This document shows positions 56,176-64,000 of a stretch of DNA of 64,000 bases, one piece after another. Below the pieces are notes generated by a model that worked only from the letters and a program-made list of their open reading frames with translations, was not told where the DNA came from and ran no database searches. Origin of the DNA: Oryzias latipes. Taxonomy: Eukaryota > Chordata > Actinopteri > Beloniformes > Adrianichthyidae. The stretch is from the NCBI RefSeq assembly GCF_002234675.1, contig NC_019866.2:25707031-25771030 (forward strand), written 5' to 3'. Numbering within the stretch: the stretch's first letter is position 1; every line of letters begins with the position of its first letter. The position numbers were made by a program, and so were the translations under genes.

Positions 56176-56703
56176 TATGGAGTTAATTCAGTCTCAATAA
56201 TCAGAAATGCACACAACCTGTTTTACAAATGCACACGCTCCGATTCACAAATGTCATTTTATGCAAACGTGAAAAATAAATTCGGAAATACACACCCTGT
56301 GTTTCACAAACACACAGATTGTGTTTCACAAATGCACACTAAATGTTTTACAAATGCACAATAAGTGTTTCTCACAAATGTGCACACTGTTTTTCACAAA
56401 AACATTTTAGAAATTCACAATAAATGTATCAGAAATGCACAGTAAGTGCTTCACAAACGTGATTTTTAGTTACACATGTGATGTGAACTCACAGATCATT
56501 CGAACTGCAGACTGTGCATTCAAAATCCCGTTCTCGTTTGTGAATCTCCCCGTGTGTGTGAGAGATTTTTCTACGGTGAATATTGAGACTCATCTGACGG
56601 AGCGGGTCGACTAATCTCACCATTGGCTAGTGAATCTGTCAATCAAACTCATCGGCAAAGCAGGCGGGTTCGCTTTTAGCCAATCGAATGGCCCCTTACA
56701 CTC
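56176..56703 (+). repeat. Left terminal inverted repeat, 528 bp
   Basis: Pairs with 61693-62220. Contains many cacaaatgcaca-like subrepeats and ends agccaatcgaatggcccctt followed by acact. Confidence 0.9.
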
Positions 56704-56770
56704 CTCACTTTCAAAGTGACGAGGGAGGGAGCTGTTCAGCACAGCAGTTGGGAGGACGCGGGCGGCAAAC

Positions 56771-59700
56771 ATGGCGGAGAGGTCTTCTGAACGGGATCAG
56801 TCTCAGCCCGTAAGTAATGCATTTATTTGATCATTCCCTCGTTGTACGTCCTGTAATGTTATTGAATACTAAGTTGAAGCGTTCTCCTTTGCCAAGTGAC
56901 ATGTGTGAATGCTTTATGAACACTGCAGCCGAGTCGTTTGCAGAGTACCCCCACCGCTAATTAGCTCAGCTTTGTTTTGCTTAGCCTGTGCAAGTTGTGT
57001 CTGCCTGTGAGTGTGAGTGAAGTTCAAGCCGGTGTCGGTTCAAGCTAGCGTCTATAGCCAATGATCTGTAGGTTCTTAACATGATTCAGATAGAACTGAG
57101 GGGAAAAGCATGCCGGATTTACAGCAGCAAAGAAAGTTTAATAAAAAGTATTGATTTGGAGACGGCGATTTGTTTAAACACTGATGCTATGCTATGCTAA
57201 CTAGCTAGTTGTTCCGTGTGCTGCCTTTATGTAAACGCGATCCGGGTTAAAGTTAGACACAGCATTTTCACAGCCCAGACTTTAAGACGGGGTGGACTGT
57301 GCAACAAAGTTAATTCATATGACATTCATGAAAACGGCATTTTTTAAATATAACAGACAGGAATCCACTGTTGAATGAAAGAAGCCTCATTAAGTTTCTA
57401 ACGTTAGAACCCGTATTGTGCTGAAAAGCCCTGTGAGATTGTGTCAGAGTGTCAGCCACTAAATTCCCCGTATCTTTACTTCCAATGACGTAATGACAAG
57501 AATCCCAAACATTATGTTTTTAGGCTGTTTTGTAGTCGATAAGTAGTCACAGAAAGGGTGGATGGGAGAAATCAGCTGTCAACAGTGATTAGAGTAGAAG
57601 TTACTGTAAGTATTACACACAGGCTTTCTGTGATCAGTGTCTTGTCTCTGATTTTTTTTAAAGGTGTTCTTTACTACAAGCTCAAGTAATCATAGCAAGA
57701 GTGTTTTAAAAAATTCCCCTTTCATATATTTGAAAATTATGTAATTTAAGATCAGACAGCTAAATGATCTAATCCATGTTTGTTGTGTTTTTATTTATTC
57801 TCTAGGAATTACTGAAGCGTGACAGCGTGACAATCTTTTGTTCCTCGTGCCATCAGGCAATACAACTCTCTGGCAGGGCATCTTACAAGTAATTTCTTTT
57901 AATTTTACCCACTGATTTTCCAATTATTTACCTTTTTTATCAATCTCTTTATTTTGTGATATTTCTATTTGTAATGCATGTGTGTTTATGTGTTTTTTTA
58001 AGATGGCCATTTTTAAAAAATTTTCTCAGGGATTATTAAATACCCTTCTATTCTATTCTATTTCATATTTTATCATCCTGTTGTATTACTGTTTTACCTG
58101 TCAATTGGGAATTTAGCATTTTTGCCGCCGTAAACATCTGTCAGTTGAAAGTATTTGTACTTGTATTCCATGTATCCTGTACCTGAAGATAGCAGACAAC
58201 AACTGTGCAGACACCCACTTGGCCTTCTTCAGTGACGCTGTGAACGTTTATGGCTTTCCTCTGAGGTATTCATGTTATTCATAAAGACATCTTTTATTCA
58301 CATATCAGGCAGTATAAGCACTTGGTTATTTGTACAAAAATAAATTACTTTTTTTAGACTCCTCTCCATAAACAAAGGCAATTCTAAAACTTTCCCCTCA
58401 TGAATAACATTTTACCCCCCCCCCCCCCCCCCTCAGTCTCTCGCCTTAATTTTTCCCCCAGTGATACATGTAACCCACTCCAGCAATTTTTTTAACCTAG
58501 AAATTCTACTTATTGGCAACATGCATAAGAACATTACATTTTAAACTGATGTGTTCCGTATTGGCGATGCATTTGTAATTATGTGTTTGAGACATGATTT
58601 TCATGTTATTGTCAGGGTGAGAGGAGATCACGGAGGAGAAAATGTGGGCATAGTTAATGCTCACAGTACGTACAACTGACACAAACGGCTTCACTGTGGG
58701 AAAAGTGTACACACAATCAACAGTGAGTTGAACCTAGTTTTAGAAGCTTTAATATATACACAGGGCTCCAGACTGCGTCCATTTGGTCGCATTTTGCGAC
58801 CAAAATTTGAGAGTGTGCGACTGAATTTTACACCCAGTCGCACATGTGCTACCAGTAAATTTGCCTCCTCCACCCTCCGTATTTTTTATACATTAAACAT
58901 GAAAGGAGCACGTCAATGATCGATGAAATGAGAGATGAAATCATCAATGAGACGCGAGCGCACATGCACGCAGGCAGACACACACACTGGCGCGAATACT
59001 CATGAGACTGGAGCACACGCGAGCACACACTCGCGTTTCATTGAGTGATGCCTGAGGCGGCCAATGCGCGTGAGAAGAATAGGGAAAGTCATTGCAAGTG
59101 GCTAAAATATGTGGAGGGGCGGGGCCTAAAGATAATCGAGCGCGCGTAAACATCAGTGGGAAGGAAACGGAGACAAATATCATCACAACCTGATATGTGC
59201 GTCTGAGCTATGAGCAAGCGAACTATTGATTCGTTCTTCCGACCTGCAGCTAGTGTACCAGTGACAGAGTGTACAGCAGGGGTCTCAAACTCGCATGAAA
59301 TCGAAGCTGCAGCGAGACTGAAAGAGACCAGGAATTAGGAGTTGTCCTTAACATTCAATTTCGTTTTAATATGCCTCTCCCCCTAAGTATGAGCTGTGAT
59401 ATTACATCTTTTATAATTATTTTAATGTTTTGTAATGGATGTAGCCTTTTTTTTAATCAGTTGGTATTTTAAATTATTTTAATTGAACAGTGAACTACAA
59501 AAAACCCATCAGGAAGCATGTCCCATAATGCATTGTTTTGTAGTCTGTAGGGCAGCTTTTAGTCCAATACTAAATTTCCAGCTGCGTTCACTCTGATTGG
59601 TGTCTTGCTCTCACCCCTTTCTCGTGATATTTTTGTTTTGATTGACAGGTGATGTTGGAGCAAAAACAAAAATATACGTCACACACCAGGTGATCTGTGC

Positions 59701-60980
59701 AGTGTTGCGTCCATCTGGGTGATCTCAAACACGCTTATTGTGCATCTTGGCTGAACCTATTTGGTGTCGCCAACATGAATTTCCATCCTCTAATATTTAC
59801 ATACATTTAAGTATTGTTTGAAACTGTGAAATTACGAAAGGTTACTACGGTAATCACTTGTTACTAAAAACTTTTTTTTATTCTAAAAGTATGGTATTTT
59901 TTTACTATTTTTACTTAGTTGTACTGTCGTGACAGCGATGGTGCTGTCAGTTTACCTTCATGTTGCATCTTCAAAAGTGCAGAATCCTCTCCTGAGGACC
60001 AAGACTTGCTCAATATCAGTCACATCACGTATTCTGCAGCCATTACATTTTTCTACCACGCATTCAGGCCAGTTTGGATGTCTTTAGTGACGCGTGGGAC
60101 AGCCAATCAGGACGGAGCAAAGCATGACACCAAATCAGCTGTGGCAGTTGGGCTTGACCCAGAACCCTGTTTCTGATCCCCGGGTAAATGCTTTATTTAA
60201 TCTCACTGTACTGGACAACTGATTTGTGTGCAGTTTGACTAAAGTGGAAAGTATCAAGAAGAGTATCATGAAATCATAATGACTACAGTGAATTTTCATC
60301 GAAAATGAATGAAAAGGATTATTGTTGTGTGGTGCAAACAATTTCCCTAAATTGTTTGTTTGTAGGAAGAATAGCACATCTGCAAGTTCAAAATGCATCA
60401 CAATGCATGGCATTATGAGCCATCAGCTGTACTAATCTCACTACTTTGTTAAGGTTCACTTATTTGCAAATTATAAACAGTTATGGAGATATGAAGTCTG
60501 CCTGCCAGCAACAATATAAGTTATTATTAGTCGGTCACTGTTCCTACATAATCTAAAACACAAAAAAAACAGTGCTGTTCATAAACAGTATCTTTTTTTT
60601 TTTTTTGTCAGGGTATGCTGGTTCCAGAGATTGAATGGGAGGAGAGTGGATCCATGACTGAACCTCATCCTGGGATCAATGTCCCGGTATGGGACAGTCC
60701 TCTTTTGGGTCCACAAATGTTGGAACTGCAAGACGACATCAATCCATTGTGGAATTCAGACCGTTTGGGAGTTGACCTACATCTTTACTGTCCAGTGTGT
60801 TTAGAACTTAATTTAGGCGACATAATTACATACAGAAGAAGAGAGACTGAGGGGAGCAAGACAAAGTTCAAATCAATACTGCTGTATTGTTCAAGGGACT
60901 TCATTGTATGTAAGGATGTTATGAAAATTAGTTCCAGTTTAAATAAAATTCAAATCAGTAGAGATCCCACATTTGCTTAA
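56771..60980 (+). pseudogene. rve/integrase-like transposase gene, spliced and decayed
   Basis: Exon pieces in order: MAERSSERDQSQP (56771-56809, donor gtaagt); ELLKRDSVTIFCSSCHQ (57806-57889); ADNNCADTHLAFFSDAV (to 58265, donor gtattc) joined in phase to VRGDHGGENVGIVNAH (58616 onward), which holds the D-H-G-G-E-N signature around the second catalytic Asp. Then comes HYIFLPRIQASLDVFSDAW (near 60030-60090), a frame break, and TPNQLWQLGL (60125-60160). Last is a C-terminal exon 60612-60980 (PGINVPVWDSPLL, SDRLGVDLHLY). AATAAA is at 61028. The first catalytic Asp region and the helix-turn-helix are not found, so the gene is dead. The fish family it resembles has 350-450 residues. Confidence 0.7.
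58761..59278 (+). mobile_element. hAT-type 5' fragment nested in the 6-kb element
   Basis: Starts with the hAT-like tip cagggctccagactgcg and has ggtcgcattttgcgaccaaa near it. Ends in a short frame MSKRTIDSFFRPAAS starting at 59210, the N-terminus typical of fish hAT/zinc-finger transposases. The 3' part is missing or replaced by another tip-like sequence (gggtctcaaactcgcatg). Confidence 0.55.
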
Positions 60981-61027
60981 ATTTTGATGTTTTAATCTGT
61001 CCATGTTTTCTCTGAATTTTACTCTGC

Positions 61028-61033
61028 AATAAA
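61028..61033 (+). terminator. Polyadenylation signal of the dead transposase gene
   Basis: AATAAA 48 bases after the C-terminal exon stop. Confidence 0.5.
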
Positions 61034-61692
61034 GGGTGAATGTTTGCACTTTGTTGTTCTATGACCATCTTTTGTTGTGTAGTATTTACCCAGCTATAAA
61101 ACACAGAGAGATGAGGATCTTTTTTGCAAGGGTGACCTGGCCAAGAGGTGTATATGTATATGGTTACAATATAAAATCAATGACATTTGAGTTATTAAAA
61201 AAATAAAATTAAGGTCAAGCAAAGTGACTTCGGGCTGAGCAGGGGATGTGTATTGGGTATCTGTGATTGACAGTGAGATGAACTTGAGGTAATGTAGTCC
61301 CATGTGGTACGGAGCAAAGTGATGCCAGTTTCTCCACAGAACCTACTGTGGAAGTTGCAGATTTTTCTCCTCCACCTTCATATCATCAAAACCGTGTCTG
61401 AGTGTTGAAATGACGCTAGCATGAAAGCTAAGAGAATAACGTACAAACAATCCCGAGTGAAACATTCATTTTAAATCTCATGACCAGTACAGAGTTCGAT
61501 GGATTCAATGTCAACTGCATTCAACCACTGTTGCCTTGCTTCCAGGTCCACTGAAAAGTTGCACAAGCCAGTAATTTTTGACAACCGAAGGCAATAAACC
61601 GACAAGCCATGCTAAGGCTAACACGCTAACGTCCGACTGGTACAGAATCAAATATGGGCGGGGCTTTTGCCACCCGCAGAAAGCGTAGAGAA

Positions 61693-62220
61693 AGTGTAAG
61701 GGGCCATACGATTGGCTAAAAGCGAACCCGCCTGCTTTCCCGATGAGTTTGATTGACAGATTCACTAGCCAATGGTGACATTAGTTGACCTGCTCCGTCA
61801 GATGAGTCTCAATATTCACCGTAGAAAAATCTCTCACACACACGGGGAGATTCACAAATGAGAACGGGATTTTGAATGCACAGTCTGCAGTTCGAATGAT
61901 CTGTGAGTTCACATCACATGTGTGCCTAAAAATCATGTTTGTGAAGCACTTACTGTGTATTTCTGATACATTTATTGTGAATTTCTAAAATGTTTTTTGT
62001 GAAACACAGTGTGCACATTTGTGAGAAACACTTATTGTGCATTTGTAAAACATTTAGTGTGCATTTGTGAAACACAATGTGTGTGTTTGTGAAACACAGG
62101 GTGTGTATTTCCGAATTTATTTTTCACGTTTGCATAAAATGACATTTGTGAATCGGAGCGTGTGCATTTGTAAAACAGGTTGTGTGCATTTCTGATTATT
62201 GAGACTGAATTAACTCCATA
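61693..62220 (-). repeat. Right terminal inverted repeat, 528 bp
   Basis: Complement of 56176-56703 with scattered substitutions. Confidence 0.9.
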
Positions 62221-62377
62221 CTGGGGTATGTGGTCCTGAATCCGACACGTATCCCATCTTTTCAAATGCGACCTCCGTCTGACCAGGCCACATGTATCCT
62301 GTACGTCATCGATACGCTACAAAAGTCATAATTCTGCATTGAAGTAGGCGGGAACTAGAACATAAACATCAACCAAT

Positions 62378-62545
62378 GTGGACGATGCTGCTGAGACCAG
62401 TCAGTGGAAGGGAAGTGAGGTCAGCGATTGGATTCATATTTGGGGTGACAGCTCTACTCAGGCCAAACTCCAGGGCTCTGATCGCAACCGGGCGTTTTTT
62501 GAAAATATTTCCAGCGAAATAGTCGAGCGTGGTGTTGAACCTTTC
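62378..62545 (+). pseudogene. Harbinger Myb/SANT-like protein remnant
   Basis: Reads VSDWIHIWGDSSTQAKLQGS and RNRAFFENISSEIVERG. The spacing of W-IWGD, QLQG-like, RN..FE.IS matches the Myb-like DNA-binding partner encoded by PIF/Harbinger elements. It continues in frame into unrelated residues (EPFLELLFFSL), so it is truncated. Confidence 0.6.
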
Positions 62546-63202
62546 CTAGAGTTACTTTTTTTCTCCCTTTCCGACCGTGGTCAGAAGCGCGGGGGACCAA
62601 AGGCGGATCCTCCTTCGAGGTTCACTTCCCCGTTGGGACCCTCAGATTCTCCAGGGCGGGTGAATAGAGTCAATAGCATTTATTCTGGGGGAAACCTTCT
62701 TTAATTACTGTTCTCCTTCCTCCATAACACACAACATGAATGCGCGCCCTCACTACCCCCCTGTCACTCCCTCCTACGCTGCACGCGCTCTCTCCTCTCT
62801 CTCACACACGCACGCGCGTGGCCCCAGCACATACACATCCTCATTCCACAACAGTGGGTCCAGACCATCCTGGCTCCAATGCCTTCTTAAAATGAGAAGA
62901 TTGTAATTGTGCTGCTCCTTTGTGAAAATGAATGTAATAATGCAAAAAGAGCTCCGCTGTTGACAACACTGTTGTTGACATCCATTGCTAACGTTAGCTA
63001 CTTCCACAAACAACAGTGACGTCGTTCACCGTTGAGGACTCTTTTGCACATGCAGGTCACTTCTGGGTCATGTCACGGTCACACAGGAGATCACAAAAGT
63101 TCCATATAATTGGAAATGTAAACGGCCTTGCAAAAAAAAAATACAGATTTTTTCAAAAAATCGGAATTGAGCATTAAGCCCTGCAGTGTGAACGTAGCCT
63201 TA

Positions 63203-64000
63203 GAGTCAACATGTACCAACAGATGATCCGCGGACAAATTTAAAGCAACTATTGTCGTGTTATCAGATGGAAAAAAGAGTCCAGCTGTTTATTTGTTTAC
63301 TTCTTACAGGCTTTTCTGAGTCTGATTACGCGGCACGCGCCCGACAGGCACTGCTGTGACATCCTAACAGCTACCTTGTAGTTCCTTAGAAGAAATCTTA
63401 AAAACAATGTCCTGACACCACAACCATGAGACACAGCAACTCATTGAAATGTGGGTGGATGAATGCAGGCTCATTAAAAAAACTTTTAACGTGATCCACA
63501 TCACTACTCACTGTTTTCCTGACAATCTATATGTCATAAACATTTATCACAACCTTCTTAGCCGTCGTCTCTTCAGTAACCGCCTTGCAGCACGTCTCCA
63601 CCGGACCAAAGTAAAAAGTATTGAACCTGACATGGATACAGACGTTTAGAATTGATCAGCAAAATATAAAGTTTGAATGAACTATCCTGACAAGGACTGC
63701 AGAGAGCAGGACTTCCAGAATTTCTGTCTGTAGTTGCTTTGCCCCACCCTCGTCATTCCTGGCCAGTGAGTGAAGAGATCTTTAGTCATGTGGTTTTGTT
63801 TACAAGCTTTGGTTTGAATCAGGAAAGGTCGCTTGACGGCAGTCTGAATACAGACCAAACACAAGGTTCAGGACTCGATCCAGAACAGATCAAGCAGACT
63901 GGGTCCGGAACAAACGCTTTTCCCACTCTGAACACATCCTTGAAGTCTTTAACCATGGAATTCCTTCACACCCATTTCTGTGTTTTGTCAAACACATGAA
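63203..64000. other. Right edge
   Basis: No gene recognised. The open frame 63449-63649 (MWVDECRLIKKTFNVIHITT) has no motif I know. Possible outer transposon end at 63840-63856. Confidence 0.4.

Larger units (their letters stand above)
56176..62220 (+). mobile_element. 6,045-bp transposon with 528-bp inverted repeats (IS3EU-like candidate)
   Basis: Starts tatggagttaattcagtctc and ends with the complement. The inverted repeats are 56176-56703 and 61693-62220. The flanks are direct CTGGGG copies at 56170-56175 and 62221-62226, a 6-bp target duplication; uninterrupted host sequence reads ctggggtatgtgg. The inside holds a decayed spliced rve-type transposase gene. A TAY tip, 6-bp duplication and rve-like transposase are what I recall for the IS3EU superfamily; that name needs checking. 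Confidence 0.75.
56042..63199 (+). mobile_element. Harbinger-type element carrying a nested 6-kb transposon
   Basis: Ends ggctacgttcacactgcag (56042-56060) and its complement (63181-63199) are a perfect 19-bp pair, and weaker pairing runs further in. TTA flanks both sides (56039-56041, 63200-63202), the target duplication typical of PIF/Harbinger. Without the insert it is about 1.1 kb. The part right of the insert contains a Myb-like remnant (62378-62545). Confidence 0.75.

Overview
The window looks like teleost (probably percomorph) genomic DNA. The coding exons are short with GT-AG introns, the genes are vertebrate orthologues, and the spacers are full of fish-type repeats: tRNA-headed SINEs, Rex1- and L2-like LINEs, Tc1, PIF/Harbinger and hAT DNA transposons, and minisatellites. 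All assignments are from reading the sequence and from recalled family knowledge; no database search was possible.

Four genes, all on the plus strand, can be supported. (1) The last two coding exons of a dlx3-type homeobox gene (6578-8210); its first exon is not in the window. (2) A complete N-acetylglutamate synthase gene, nags, in eight coding exons (9923-28753), giving 525 residues. (3) A complete periplakin gene, ppl, in 22 coding exons (37166-49216), giving 1757 residues, with all exon phases matching. (4) At the right side, a CpG-rich promoter/exon-1 region (about 52240-52387) and one short coding exon (55358-55388) that I read tentatively as the start of an mpp2-like MAGUK gene. These genes do not form an operon; their proximity is chromosomal synteny.

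The rest is mostly repeats. Left of dlx3 exon 2 are a 25-bp tandem repeat and a decayed Rex1-like LINE interrupted by a SINE. nags introns 1 and 2 carry three related Harbinger elements, two of them in opposite orientation on either side of nags exon 2; one contains a Tc1-like element whose transposase has an in-frame sixfold 10-residue expansion. nags intron 7 has grown to 5.2 kb through a 16-bp minisatellite, SINEs, an L2 3' end and a very GC-rich element that recurs twice more. Just past nags lies a 1.8-kb CT-rich minisatellite with an internal duplication at 792-bp offset. A 1.2-kb 17-bp minisatellite separates the putative mpp2 exons.

The right end (56042-63199) is a nest of transposons: a Harbinger-type element with a Myb-like remnant and TTA duplications contains a 6,045-bp element with 528-bp terminal inverted repeats, a 6-bp CTGGGG target duplication and a decayed, spliced integrase-like (rve) transposase gene. 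That inner element in turn holds an hAT 5' fragment. The nest is the most unusual structure here. I see no evidence for a wholly new biochemical system.
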